A stretch of 64,000 nt of DNA from DASUVM01 sp963704675 (GCA_963704675.1 OY969928.1:992001-1056000); one strand, 5' to 3'. Positions 50,623 through 60,278 are shown, counted from the stretch's first letter. Translations and numbers: made by a program. The notes: generated by a model from the letters alone, not told the origin.

Positions 50623-51201
50623 CTACGAAACGAGTGTCGCAGCAATTGCGGCCAGCTTGACGAGTTGTGTCTTGTCGAAGGTACCGGCCATGAGCGGCTG
50701 CGCTGCCACCGCCACATTGCCCTTGCGGACCCATGCTTCGTGGTTCGCATAGAACGCTTCGTCAACGCTGTTGATCGTGAACTCGATGACTTCACTGGCG
50801 TCGGTCGTGGCCTCGTTACGAGCGTTTCTCCACTTTTCAGTGGAGTACTCGGCCGCACCAACTCTGACCACGCCGTGTCTCGTGTTGTTAGCGCCGAGGA
50901 AGGCGTAGCTGCAGTAGTCAATGCCCTGGTAGTCCGGTGATACGTTGAACGCACCGACGAGCTCTCGCTCGTTGAACATCTCGGACACCATGTCGCCGGT
51001 GATGATCTTGCACAGATCGCCGGCCGCTGTCCACTGGCCGGTTGGCATAGTGCCGATTTCGGCCGTGGTCGTGATTGTGGTCGGTGCGACGGTTGTGGTT
51101 TCGGTGGAACTCGTGGAATTGCTGGCGCCTTGGCAGGCACTGAGGTTGGCCGCAATTGCGGCAGCCGCGAGGGCGATGCCAAGAAGACGAAGCGTACGCA
51201 C
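50623..51201 (-). CDS. DUF3558-type lipoprotein 2
   Basis: 192 residues from a GTG with GAGGAG before it. Lipoprotein signal with LSAC, lipid Cys23, Thr-rich linker, then WTAAGDLCKIITGDMVSEMF and IDYCSYAFLG, matching the first DUF3558 protein block by block (GDLCKIITG is identical). It is a paralogue, about 400 bp away, with its own leader and terminator, so the pair probably arose by duplication or repeated import. Role unknown; expected on the outer face of the membrane. Confidence 0.8.
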   Translation of the reverse strand: MRTLRLLGIALAAAAIAANLSACQGASNSTSSTETTTVAPTTITTTAEIGTMPTGQWTAAGDLCKIITGDMVSEMFNERELVGAFNVSPDYQGIDYCSYAFLGANNTRHGVVRVGAAEYSTEKWRNARNEATTDASEVIEFTINSVDEAFYANHEAWVRKGNVAVAAQPLMAGTFDKTQLVKLAAIAATLVS

Positions 51202-51446
51202 GATGTTCTCCTCATCAATCTAGTGGAGTGCAGCACAAGTCATAAAACGACAATAAAATCACCACAGGGTGATGTGCTTATATCATTATACACTAAATAG
51301 CGGTTTTTGTAAAGACAGTGGTTGCACCGAAAGCCTACTAACCTTGTATTTAAGAATGAAGAAAGATCATGTTTAACTAAATAGAATAGTACTTATAAAC
51401 AAGCAAGCCTTGTAAAATGCTTGTGGTATTTTTATAAGGCTTGCAC

Positions 51447-51452
51447 TATACT
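51447..51452 (+). promoter_or_regulatory. -10 box of the esterase gene
   Basis: TATACT ends 9 nt before ATG 51462, a nearly leaderless arrangement that supports this start over the upstream in-frame start at 51441. Confidence 0.5.
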
Positions 51453-51461
51453 TTAAATAAT

Positions 51462-52541
51462 ATGGCTGTTAAAAAAGCATCAAAATCTACAAGAAAAAGC
51501 AAGAAAAAAGCTAATTTCTTCGTTCGACACCGAAAACTCATTTTGTGGCTCACTGGCATTATTGGCAGTCTACTCATACTGATTTTGGCGGTTTATATCT
51601 TTGCACAGATAAGCCCTTGGCCAAAATCACTCTTTTTTCGATACGAAATGACTAAAATGAGCGATCAACTTGCTGAAATTACCGACAAATACGTACCTAG
51701 TGGCATTACATCAGTTGATAATCAGCAATACCGGCCTAATGATGGAGACGGCTATCTAGATGTATTTTACCCTGATGGCACAACAACTGCTCGCCCGGCG
51801 GTTATATGGGTACATGGCGGAGCCTGGATCTCGGGTGACAAAAATGAGGTTGACGGCTATTTGAAGATTATTGCGTCGCACGGCTACACGACTGTCGGCG
51901 TTGATTATACTGTTGCGCCCGAACAGCAATATCCGTATCCGCTGATTCAGCTAAATGAGGCGCTGCAATATTTGCAACAGAATGCCGATCGCTTACATAT
52001 TGATACCAATAAGATTATTCTTGCTGGTGATTCTGCTGGCTCGCAAATTGTCGCCCAAATGGCAAATATAATTACCAGCCCAAGCTATGCAAAAGATATT
52101 GGTATCAATCCGTCGTTGGCTGCCGGTAAACTAAAGGGCATGCTGCTTAATTGTGGTGCTTATGATCTTGCATTGCCAAACTACAATGGTCCATTCGGCG
52201 ATTTTTTGCACACAGTTTTGTGGGCTTACTCGGGCGATAAGGATTTCTTAGATGATCCCCGATTGAAGCAAGCTTCAGTTGCTAATTATGTGACGAAAGA
52301 CTTTCCGCCTTCCTTTATAACTGCTGGCAACGGAGACCCTCTTGAGCCTCAATCTCGAGAAATGGCACAAAAACTAGCGGATACCGGTGTTGTAACGTCG
52401 ACGCTATTTTACCCGGCTAATCACACGCCAAGTTTGCCGCACGAATATCAGTTTAACCTTGATAATGCTGATGGTAAAAATGCACTTGAGCAAATGCTCA
52501 ATTTCATAAAAGACAGAACACAGCAACGAGTTCAATATTGA
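51462..52541 (+). CDS. Alpha/beta-hydrolase esterase, membrane-anchored
   Basis: 359 residues. A Lys-rich start (MAVKKASKSTRKSKKK), one membrane helix (about 27-50), then an alpha/beta-hydrolase of the hormone-sensitive lipase / BD-FAE type: oxyanion motif VHGGAWISGD, nucleophile GDSAGSQ, Asp in ITAGNGDPL and His in SLPHEYQF. The catalytic part lies outside the cell. Likely substrates are acyl or acetyl esters of glycans or small molecules. Confidence 0.88.
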   Translation: MAVKKASKSTRKSKKKANFFVRHRKLILWLTGIIGSLLILILAVYIFAQISPWPKSLFFRYEMTKMSDQLAEITDKYVPSGITSVDNQQYRPNDGDGYLDVFYPDGTTTARPAVIWVHGGAWISGDKNEVDGYLKIIASHGYTTVGVDYTVAPEQQYPYPLIQLNEALQYLQQNADRLHIDTNKIILAGDSAGSQIVAQMANIITSPSYAKDIGINPSLAAGKLKGMLLNCGAYDLALPNYNGPFGDFLHTVLWAYSGDKDFLDDPRLKQASVANYVTKDFPPSFITAGNGDPLEPQSREMAQKLADTGVVTSTLFYPANHTPSLPHEYQFNLDNADGKNALEQMLNFIKDRTQQRVQY

Positions 52542-52686
52542 AAAGGTTGTCGCCCAAGAAATTCTTAGAGGGTAACTGTGCTGGGTGTCTTCCCGCAATA
52601 ACGAACGAGGTTCAATCAAAAGAATTCTTGCAAACAAACGCAAGCGAAGACTTTAGAAGCACGAAATGGCATTCAATGCGTTGCGG

Positions 52687-53100
52687 CTAAGCTCCTGAGC
52701 TGCTAATATCTACCATCCATTGGATGCCAAATTTGTCGGTTACCATGCCAAAAATATCTCCCCAGGGGGCTTTTTCAAGGGGCATGACAATAGTTCCTTC
52801 TTCAGAGAGCTTTTCCCAGTAGCCCCGTAATTCTTCTTCATTGTCGCCGCTGAGTGACATGCTGAAGTTATTACCTGGTTTATATTCCATGCTATTTGGC
52901 GTGTCAGAGGCCATAAAAGTGATGCCATCGGCTTTAAGCATAGAATGCATAATCTTGTCATTTTCGCTCGGGTCTTCAGAGGCGTGGTATTCTTCGAACG
53001 TGTCTATCTTGAGTTCGCCGCCAAAGACAGTTTTATAAAACTCCATTGCCTGGCGGGTAGTGTCTTTAAAACTAAGATAGGGGTTAAGTTGGGTTTGCAT
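52687..53100 (-). CDS. PhnB-like VOC family protein
   Basis: 137 residues. MQTQLNPYLSFKDTTRQAME, FYKTVFGG, FMASDTPN, NFSMSLSGDNEEELRGYWEK and WGDIFGMVTDKFGIQWMVDI follow the PhnB/YycE-like glyoxalase-fold pattern over the whole length. AAGGAG stands 9 nt before the ATG. Usually a small-molecule binding or isomerising protein; substrate unknown. Confidence 0.9.
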   Translation of the reverse strand: MQTQLNPYLSFKDTTRQAMEFYKTVFGGELKIDTFEEYHASEDPSENDKIMHSMLKADGITFMASDTPNSMEYKPGNNFSMSLSGDNEEELRGYWEKLSEEGTIVMPLEKAPWGDIFGMVTDKFGIQWMVDISSSGA

Positions 53101-53174
53101 GGTTATCTCCTTTTTAGTGCTTATGCTTAAACTAATCGTAGCATACGATATCAGCTTTCAGGCTTGCATGCGCA

Positions 53175-53822
53175 CTAAGCAGTAAAGCCCCAGGTAACTG
53201 CCACACTTTGAGGCGGCGGCGGTTCTGGCTCAAGCGCGATTAAAACAGCGATTGCGTTAGAAGAACTGGTAACACTCGCCCCTGTCGCGGTATGTGTTCC
53301 ACTTGTACCCGGCAAATAGTATGCAGCGGCACCGCTGTCAAAATCGATTACCTCAGTAAAGTTAGTTGGTGGCGTATGTGTGCCGCCAGAATCATTGTAT
53401 CCGCTCCACACAAGACCCGGGGCAAACGAAGTCGTTACCTGGGTACTGCCAAACGTACCAGCCGTGCCAGTCCATGATGAACGGTTTGAATCAATTGGGT
53501 CACCGCTTGCTTTAACGCCTGTCATGCAAAAACAATGCACGTGCGACCACATATCGCTTCCCCATGAAAAAGCATAAGTGCCAGCGTCAGCGCCAGTCAG
53601 GCGCTTCCAATAGGTATTCATTTTTGCATCGCCGTTAACGACTTGTGCGCCGAATTCAGTGAAACCAGAGGGGGCGGTAACAGCCGGATTAATTCCTCCC
53701 CAGCGGGTTAGAATCGCGACCATCACGTCACCGGAAGCAGCGCCAGCAGGAACCGCAGGCGAAAGGGAAGATACGATATCATCGTTGCCAGTGTTTGAAG
53801 AAGAACGGTAGCCAACAGCCAT
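53175..53822 (-). CDS. Phage-structure-like beta-rich protein
   Basis: 215 residues, no signal. PAGAASGDVMVAILTRWGG, APSGFTEFG, YWKRLTGADAGTYAFSWGS and the Gly/Ser/Thr-rich remainder match a type of repeat seen in minor tail or fibre proteins of actinobacteriophages and in some surface proteins. Trp-rich end (VAVTWGFTA). It precedes a large surface cluster on the other strand. Confidence 0.55.
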   Translation of the reverse strand: MAVGYRSSSNTGNDDIVSSLSPAVPAGAASGDVMVAILTRWGGINPAVTAPSGFTEFGAQVVNGDAKMNTYWKRLTGADAGTYAFSWGSDMWSHVHCFCMTGVKASGDPIDSNRSSWTGTAGTFGSTQVTTSFAPGLVWSGYNDSGGTHTPPTNFTEVIDFDSGAAAYYLPGTSGTHTATGASVTSSSNAIAVLIALEPEPPPPQSVAVTWGFTA

Positions 53823-53866
53823 TAAATATAATTCCTTATGCTTTCATGATAGCAATAAAGCAAAAG

Positions 53867-54832
53867 TTATTTATGCCGCATTCTTTTTATAATGCGTCGA
53901 AGCCATCTGGTACATTGGTAGCTAACCAATAAGACGATAACCGTTAACAAAGTGGCAGTAGCGATTGTTAACGATAACCAGGTGGCTGGTTGTTGAGAAG
54001 TAGGGGTGTCAAGCGTTTGCTGGCCTATGTCTCCTTGAATGACAGCAACTAACTGTAGAGCTGCCCGATTACTATAAGCATCAGTTGCTTCCACGATAAT
54101 AAAATAAGCACCGGCTTCAGCGTAAGCGTGTTTTACCTCTACGTTTGTGCCGGTGAATTCTTTTAATGTTGTCTTTTTGTCACCCCAACTGACATGCAGT
54201 TTATAGGGGGCTGAGCTACCATGAACAGTGATGAGCCAAGAAAGCTCCTCGCCCGGTTTACGGGTATCATACGACTGCTTGGCGGTTATAAAAAAGGACA
54301 CGGCTTGCAGCGGGCCAAGTGGTTGTCGTGTGAACTGGGAAAAGCCAGGCGGCACGTTTCTTATCTCGCCGTTTGGCATATTTGGGAATATCGGTTCAGG
54401 TATCGGAGGAATATCGTAATAGACCGTGATCGGCGGCGCAGAAGGCCCCTCGCCACCGGTACTGCTAAAAGCTTTTGCTTGCAGTGTATTTGCCCCCGGT
54501 AGAAGTGTTATCCCTATGCTGAAGTTTCCACTTATGCAAGCCGTTGTTCCGGCGAATATACCTTGACGGTGAATCTCAACATAGGCCGTGTCATTCGAAC
54601 AAGCGCCTTCGGCAGTTATACTGCTCACAATGAAGTGTTGTTGGTTGTACGGTGAAGTTATAATGGCAGGCTGGGTCGGTAAAGGCGCCGGAACGGTTGC
54701 GGTCACTGTTACTGTTTCGGCGTGTGCGACATAAGGTGGCTGTATTATTAACCAGCATAGTAGAGAGAACATGCCGAAAACGAGATACTTATATCTTCTG
54801 ACAGGCGAGGAAAGGACAATATCAATATACAT
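53867..54832 (-). CDS. Membrane-anchored protein with Ig/PKD-like domains
   Basis: 321 residues: an N-terminal membrane or signal segment (about 15-38), an Ig-like domain with two Cys (GACSNDT, TACISGN), a PKD-like domain (APYKLHVSWGDKKTTLKEFT) and a C-terminal membrane helix with basic tail (WLRRIIKRMRHK). Likely exposed outside the cell. Function unknown. Confidence 0.65.
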   Translation of the reverse strand: MYIDIVLSSPVRRYKYLVFGMFSLLCWLIIQPPYVAHAETVTVTATVPAPLPTQPAIITSPYNQQHFIVSSITAEGACSNDTAYVEIHRQGIFAGTTACISGNFSIGITLLPGANTLQAKAFSSTGGEGPSAPPITVYYDIPPIPEPIFPNMPNGEIRNVPPGFSQFTRQPLGPLQAVSFFITAKQSYDTRKPGEELSWLITVHGSSAPYKLHVSWGDKKTTLKEFTGTNVEVKHAYAEAGAYFIIVEATDAYSNRAALQLVAVIQGDIGQQTLDTPTSQQPATWLSLTIATATLLTVIVLLVSYQCTRWLRRIIKRMRHK

Positions 54833-54979
54833 AATTATTAAAGTAACTCAGTATATAATTTAGAGTTGATAGCTTGAAGTGATTACTAACTATGCATACT
54901 GTAACAAATCTTGCTTGCGCAGGATATGCATAGTGGTTATACTTAATTTAATACAACAACTCGAAGGGGCCAGATTAAT

Positions 54980-56014
54980 ATGCGTAAAGTGACGGAAAAA
55001 GCTTTGATTTCGGTTCGGATAGTAGCGGCGGTCACGATAGCTTTCGTAGCTTTATTTACAGCAAGCTCGGTATTTGCGGCTGATCTCGGCCAGGCAACGG
55101 TTCGTTTTGACCGCATGCAGGTTAGTACCCAAACCACAGGAACGGTCTGCGCTAAGCCAACCAGCACGGCTACTGAAGCTGACGTGCAAGTAACTTTCCC
55201 GACGAGCTATACGCTTGGAGCGGCTGCCACTTTTACGGTAAACACCACAAACCTTGCATGGCCAACCGGTGGAACGGCATGGCCAAGTATAGCAACTGGC
55301 ACTAATGTAACCGGTCAGGTTGTCACGTTCCCCAGCGGTGATCTAACTCCAGGCACACTCTACTGCTTTAACTGGACGAATGCTGCTGCAGTAACGGTAA
55401 AATCAGGTGCTAGTAGTTCAAACACCGGCACGATCGTTACCCGCACGACGACGCCAACAGACATTGACACCGCCGGATATAGCACCGCCAGTATTACAAA
55501 TGATCAAATCACCGTAACGGCTAGTGTGCCTTCAACCTTTTCGTTCGCATTGAGCGGTAATACTGATGCACTCGGTACGCTCAGTACCTCAAGTGTCACA
55601 ACTAGCCCGACTCCCCGAACGGCTACCGTTAATACCAATGCTAAAAATGGCTGGGCTGTCTGGTCAAAAGATTCATCAACTGGGCTTGTCTCGGCAACGG
55701 CTTCATACACTATTAGCTCAACAACCCCCGGCACAAACAGCACCCTCGCAGCAGGCACTCAGGGGTATAACACTGGGATTACTACGACTCAGGCCGGTGG
55801 TTCGGGCACAATCACTGTTGCAGCGCCTTTTGTCGGCACCGCGACTGGCCAAGGCGGCGGCCTGGACACAAGCCTCAGAACACTCGCCTCTTCAAATGGC
55901 ACAGCCGACACGGCCGTGCTGACTATAAAGAATAATGTTGCTATTAGCGCCACGACCGCTGCCGCGAGCGATTATACTGACACCATCACAGTTATTGGAG
56001 CAGGGCTGTTTTAA
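54980..56014 (+). CDS. Secreted Thr/Ser-rich surface protein
   Basis: 344 residues. Signal peptide ending SSVFAA. The mature part is beta-rich with two Cys (TVCAKPT, LYCFNW); a second module (about 185-344) ends ASDYTDTITVIGAGLF, a kind of C-terminus common in exported CPR proteins that lack an anchor motif, perhaps a WxL-like or self-assembling module. It opens a plus-strand series of nine tightly spaced genes. Confidence 0.7.
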   Translation: MRKVTEKALISVRIVAAVTIAFVALFTASSVFAADLGQATVRFDRMQVSTQTTGTVCAKPTSTATEADVQVTFPTSYTLGAAATFTVNTTNLAWPTGGTAWPSIATGTNVTGQVVTFPSGDLTPGTLYCFNWTNAAAVTVKSGASSSNTGTIVTRTTTPTDIDTAGYSTASITNDQITVTASVPSTFSFALSGNTDALGTLSTSSVTTSPTPRTATVNTNAKNGWAVWSKDSSTGLVSATASYTISSTTPGTNSTLAAGTQGYNTGITTTQAGGSGTITVAAPFVGTATGQGGGLDTSLRTLASSNGTADTAVLTIKNNVAISATTAAASDYTDTITVIGAGLF

Positions 56015-56026
56015 TGCTTAACCGCC

Positions 56027-57067
56027 ATGATCCGTACACTTCATAGATTTATAGTTTCTTTCATTGTTATTGCGATACTTGTTAGTCTGGGTAGTGCGCT
56101 GCCTTTTCAAAAAGCGCATGCGGCTGAGGGTGAGTTTTATTTGCAAGTTTCGCCATCGCCCCTCGTTACAACCTTGAAACCAGGCCAAAAAGCAGTACTT
56201 GATCTGAAAGTTAGAAACGCCGGTACCGAAATTGAAAAACTGACTATAGCTCCCCATTCGTTCAAGATGAAAAACGATGGGAAGATCGAACTGAACGACG
56301 TGGCCACACCAGAAATCGCGGGCTGGCTGAACTTTAGTGCCAAAGATTTTACGGTGGCACCCGGTCAACTTTTCGAACAAAAAGTAACCATCGAGATACC
56401 TAAAGAAGCCGGTTTTAGTTATTCTTTCGCGTTTCTCATTAAGCGCGCCGATGCGGACCCAGATATTACGAAAGGCCAAGAACTTAAGGGCCAAGTAGCT
56501 GTGTTTGCGCTTTTAAACATTGATCGGCCTGGTGCAAAACGCGAACTGCAAATCGAAACTATAAGCTCAGAGGCAGGCATATATGAATATTTACCAGCCA
56601 CTCTCAAGCTGCGCCTGAAGAATACTGGCAATACCATCGTGCAGCCCGCCGGTGATGTTTTTATTCAGCGCGGCACCAATGATGAAACGCCAATTGATAC
56701 ACTTGCTGTTAATAAAAATGCCAGCTACATTTTGCCTGACACCACCAGAGAGTTGCTAGTGGAATGGAGTAACGGTTTTCCGGCCACAAAAAAAGATAGC
56801 AGTGGCAATGAGTACCTCGATTGGAATTGGCAGAATCTCGCCAATATTCGCATTGGCCATTATACGGCAAAAGCTATAGTGATATATAATGATGGTCAAA
56901 GGGATATACCCATTGTGGCTGAAGTTGGATTTTGGGTTATTCCGTGGAAGATATTACTTGGTATTTTATTAGTAGCTGGGCTCATAGGGTTCGGCCTTTG
57001 GTCAATCCTTAGTAAGGTCATTCGTTTTTCTCGTGGGGGTAAGCAGTCGATACGGTTAGGGAAGTAA
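56027..57067 (+). CDS. WxL/DUF916-like membrane-anchored protein
   Basis: 346 residues: signal peptide, an N-terminal Ig-like domain with VSPSPLVTTLKPGQKAVLDL and LKVRNAGTEIEKLTIAPHSF, then a second domain (LKLRLKNTGNTIVQPAGDVF) and a C-terminal membrane helix with basic end. This matches DUF916-type proteins that accompany WxL surface proteins and bind peptidoglycan in Gram-positive bacteria. It may hold the 54980 protein at the surface. The start is 12 bp after the previous stop. Confidence 0.7.
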   Translation: MIRTLHRFIVSFIVIAILVSLGSALPFQKAHAAEGEFYLQVSPSPLVTTLKPGQKAVLDLKVRNAGTEIEKLTIAPHSFKMKNDGKIELNDVATPEIAGWLNFSAKDFTVAPGQLFEQKVTIEIPKEAGFSYSFAFLIKRADADPDITKGQELKGQVAVFALLNIDRPGAKRELQIETISSEAGIYEYLPATLKLRLKNTGNTIVQPAGDVFIQRGTNDETPIDTLAVNKNASYILPDTTRELLVEWSNGFPATKKDSSGNEYLDWNWQNLANIRIGHYTAKAIVIYNDGQRDIPIVAEVGFWVIPWKILLGILLVAGLIGFGLWSILSKVIRFSRGGKQSIRLGK

Positions 57068-57086
57068 CGTAAGCTACAAAGCATAT

Positions 57087-57281
57087 ATGGAAAAAGACAT
57101 CCAAAAAAAGCTACTAGCAAAACAGATGACGCGGCGTGAGTTCTTGCAGTTTTTGGGAGGCTCTCTTTTGGTGCTATTTGGGCTTGGTAACTTATTCGCA
57201 TTGATGGGCCATGTTAAAAAGACGGCCGTTAACCAAGATAGTGCCTCGCATGGTTTTGGCTCGCGAAAGTTTGGGGCATAA
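57087..57281 (+). CDS. Small single-helix membrane protein
   Basis: 64 residues. MTRREFLQFLGGSLLVLFGL looks like a twin-arginine-type leader followed by a hydrophobic helix, then a short polar end (HGFGSRKFGA). Same operon as its neighbours, 5-6 bp from the next gene. Function unknown. Confidence 0.6.
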   Translation: MEKDIQKKLLAKQMTRREFLQFLGGSLLVLFGLGNLFALMGHVKKTAVNQDSASHGFGSRKFGA

Positions 57282-57287
57282 GACGAC

Positions 57288-57989
57288 ATGGCAGAGCAGC
57301 GACTCCCGATAGTTAATAGCGATGATGGCGTCTGGGGCGATATTATTCGTCAGTACATCATGAAAGAACACTACAATGATGATACTGATAACCCTATAAA
57401 TGGAAGCCATAAAACAATTACGATTCGACCCGGTACGGCGGCGGCTGATACGGCACCATTAAAGTTTAACTCAGGAACTTTAATGTCTTCGTCTGAGGCG
57501 GGGGCGATGGAATTTAATAATGATACGCTCTTTTTTACGATTACAACCGGCACAGTTCGTAAAAAAGTGGCAATTTATGATGATGCATCAGGCGCAACCG
57601 GTGATTTATATTATCGGAATAGCTCGGGCCACTTTGTGCGGCTTGGTGTTGGTTCGGCGGGGCAATATCTTCGAGTATCTGGTGGCTTGCCAGCTTGGGA
57701 CGACGCGACCATGGCAACTGCTACAAAAACCAGCAGCTACACCATTGCTGCCAACGACACGGTTATATTCGCTAATGCTAGTAGTGGCTCGGTTGCCATT
57801 ACGTTGCCGGTAGCGTCAGGCTTGGCGGGCTATCGCTTTTATGTAAAACGGCTCGACAACTCAGGCAATAGTTGTTCAGTGGCACGATCTGGCAGTGACA
57901 CAATCGATGGCCAAACCAGCATTTCGCTTGATATACAATATACTTCCTTAACACTAGCATCGGATGGTAGCGCGTGGTATATCCTATGA
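57288..57989 (+). CDS. Phage-tail-like beta-structured protein
   Basis: 233 residues, no signal. Central stretch (YYRNSSGHFVRLGVGSAGQY) and the end (TYSLT-like SLTLASDGSAWYIL) match virion-type proteins in which a short chaperone-like or fibre module ends in LxxDGSxWYIL. Its stop lies 8 bp before the next start. Confidence 0.6.
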   Translation: MAEQRLPIVNSDDGVWGDIIRQYIMKEHYNDDTDNPINGSHKTITIRPGTAAADTAPLKFNSGTLMSSSEAGAMEFNNDTLFFTITTGTVRKKVAIYDDASGATGDLYYRNSSGHFVRLGVGSAGQYLRVSGGLPAWDDATMATATKTSSYTIAANDTVIFANASSGSVAITLPVASGLAGYRFYVKRLDNSGNSCSVARSGSDTIDGQTSISLDIQYTSLTLASDGSAWYIL

Positions 57990-57996
57990 GGCCGCT

Positions 57997-59328
57997 ATGA
58001 CATATATTCCTCCGGTTAACGGCGGCCGCATTAATGCCACTATCTCGGGCAATACTGCCGGTGCTGGTTCGTTAGTTTCAAGTGGCACACTCACACTGGC
58101 TGGCGGTGATAACATTACGCTTAGCCAAAATGGTAATGCCATAACAATTTCTGGTGGCGCCGGTGGCGCAGCTGGTTCAAACACGCTCGGCATGAGTAAT
58201 CTCGGTAACACAGTCGGCACGAGCGGTGTTATATCGGGTAGCCAGCTCCGTTTCGCATTTGCAGGTGGCAATAACATCACGCTTAGCCAGAGCTTGAATG
58301 CCTCTTCAGGCACCATCACCATCTCAGCTGCCAATCAGACTGTCCAAACACAGAATCTGCATAACGTGACGCTCAGCGGCAACACTGCTGGCGCAATGGC
58401 GCACGTGAGTTCCGGCACACTTACCCTTGCTGGCGGCAATAACATTACGCTTAGCCAAAATGGTAATGCCGTCACAATTTCAGGTGGTGCTGGCGGGGGT
58501 GGCGGCATCGCGCTTGCCAATTCACAAACGACTTACACAAGCGGTACGGCACATTTATCAGTAGTTGGCGGTGCCATAACGATCGCCTCAACAACTGGCC
58601 AATCATTTAACTTTTCAGTGCCGCAAACCTCGAGCTTGTCGGCGACCGGAGGGGTGAGTATTTCAAGCAATGGTTCAACCATCAGTATTGGCGCACCAGC
58701 AGCAGCGACACTCTCTCGCTATATTTATCCGAATGAATATATGCCGCTCGCTAACTCTGTTGCCATTAATAATTCAATCAGCTTTAACTATGTGAGCATT
58801 GACCAGAATGTCTCTGCCAGTCAATTCAGGGCATTGTTCTCGGTTTCGGCTAATACCCACACTTCTGCGTCAACAAACACGTACGCGCTGACGGCTGAAG
58901 CGGCAATTTATACTCGTAATGCCTCGACAATCAGTAATATGTCGAGCGGCTCGCAAAGCTGGTCGGGTACTTATTCAACCAACCAGACGGCATCGGTCGG
59001 TAGCGTTCGCGAAATAACGGTACCGATGAACGTCAATATGACACCGGGTGAATACTGGTTTGGCCTTAGGATATCATCGGCATCGACAAATGCCTCCGTC
59101 GGTTATTCGATTTACCAAGTCTCCGGCCAGCAGACGGCCCAGTTTATGCCAGGAAGATTCGGTGCGGCAACGAACGCTTCTCAGTTGCTGTATCCGTGGA
59201 ATGGTATCTATACTAATACCTCCGCCGCATTGCCGGCAACCGTTGCGCTGACACATGTAAATGGAAGCGGTACCCTTGGTTCGCGGGCAATGTTTTGGTT
59301 CGATCTAAGAAACTACACAGTTCTGTAA
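57997..59328 (+). CDS. Fibre-like protein with internal repeats
   Basis: 443 residues from ATG 57997 with GAGG before it. Two near-identical 38-residue repeats (SGTLTLAGG.NITLSQNGNA with SGNTAGA and ISGGAGG) and a partial third lie in the first 180 residues; the rest is beta-rich and ends RAMFWFDLRNYTVL. This repeat type occurs in phage tail and baseplate proteins and in fibrous surface proteins. DNA repeats are listed separately. Confidence 0.65.
   Translation: MTYIPPVNGGRINATISGNTAGAGSLVSSGTLTLAGGDNITLSQNGNAITISGGAGGAAGSNTLGMSNLGNTVGTSGVISGSQLRFAFAGGNNITLSQSLNASSGTITISAANQTVQTQNLHNVTLSGNTAGAMAHVSSGTLTLAGGNNITLSQNGNAVTISGGAGGGGGIALANSQTTYTSGTAHLSVVGGAITIASTTGQSFNFSVPQTSSLSATGGVSISSNGSTISIGAPAAATLSRYIYPNEYMPLANSVAINNSISFNYVSIDQNVSASQFRALFSVSANTHTSASTNTYALTAEAAIYTRNASTISNMSSGSQSWSGTYSTNQTASVGSVREITVPMNVNMTPGEYWFGLRISSASTNASVGYSIYQVSGQQTAQFMPGRFGAATNASQLLYPWNGIYTNTSAALPATVALTHVNGSGTLGSRAMFWFDLRNYTVL
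58048..58495 (+). repeat. Two 115-bp intragenic repeats plus a partial third
   Basis: 58048-58160 and 58378-58495 are near copies (ACATTACGCTTAGCCAAAA, then TGGTAATGCC identical in both) and 58262-58320 is a shorter related unit. They encode the LAGGxNITLSQ repeats of the fibre-like protein and could vary in number by slippage. Confidence 0.7.
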
Positions 59329-59349
59329 TAATAAATAAAAGGAGAAGAA

Positions 59350-60249
59350 GTGCACAGAATAGCATCACTCATAAAAGGAAGGCTTCAGTTGGTCGTGGGA
59401 ATGATTCTCGGTCTCATCATTGGAGGCGCCGGGTACGCCACGGTATTTGCAGCGGTACCGACTACGAGCGGGGCGGTCAGTGTTTGTTACCAGACGAGTG
59501 GTTTGCTCGCGAATGGCCAGGCCAGGGTTATTGATAGCGCTTCCCAAAGCTGTAGCGGCAATGAGACATTGGTTAATCTCAATAAAGCAACGGCTGGCGA
59601 CTTTGTTGATAATCTCGCCGGGGCCGATCTTACAGGTGTCAACTTAGCATACAGAAACTTTGCCGGCACTGATCTGCACGGCGCCAAACTTGATCAAACT
59701 GCTTTGCGTGGCACTAACTTGCAGAACGCTAACCTTTCTAATGTCACAATCTCAGGTACTATCGATGCCAAGGATGCTAATTTGCAGGGTGCGAATTTTA
59801 GTAACTCGCAGTGGAATTCCGGGGGTCTCATTAATGCGGATCTTCGGCAGATTAATTTAGATGGCGCAAGTCTAAATTCAGCTGTATTTGACAGTTCAGA
59901 CTTGAGGGATTTTGACTTTAGTGATGTGAGCAGCCTCGGTATTAACTTGTCTAACTCAAACCTTTCGAACGCAACCTTTCTTACATCTATTCCTGTTGCA
60001 ATATACTCCTATACGACCAATCTGAGCGGTGCAAACTTTAACAATAGAACGATTGAGGGGTCAATCTTTCGCGATTCGATCATGACAAGTGCCAACTTCA
60101 CGAATGCACACTTTACTAGTTCTGATCTTCAATTGACTAATTTTAGCGGTGCAACGCTTACTGGTGCAACTTGGTCTAACACTTTGTGCCCTGACGGTAC
60201 GAATAGTGATAATAATAGCAATACTTGTATCGGCCATTTAATACCATAG
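59350..60249 (+). CDS. Pentapeptide-repeat protein, membrane-anchored start
   Basis: 299 residues from a GTG preceded by AAAGGAG. One N-terminal membrane helix (about 12-32), then AxLxx pentapeptide repeats: GADLTGVNLAYRNFAGTDLH, GTNLQNANLSN, DANLQGANFSN, ANFTNAHFTSSDLQLTNFSG. The repeats fold as a right-handed quadrilateral beta-helix. Role unknown; exported fold suggests a surface or virion-like structure. Confidence 0.85.
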   Translation: MHRIASLIKGRLQLVVGMILGLIIGGAGYATVFAAVPTTSGAVSVCYQTSGLLANGQARVIDSASQSCSGNETLVNLNKATAGDFVDNLAGADLTGVNLAYRNFAGTDLHGAKLDQTALRGTNLQNANLSNVTISGTIDAKDANLQGANFSNSQWNSGGLINADLRQINLDGASLNSAVFDSSDLRDFDFSDVSSLGINLSNSNLSNATFLTSIPVAIYSYTTNLSGANFNNRTIEGSIFRDSIMTSANFTNAHFTSSDLQLTNFSGATLTGATWSNTLCPDGTNSDNNSNTCIGHLIP

Positions 60250-60278
60250 GTTAAAACAATAATCGAGATCCGAAGAGA

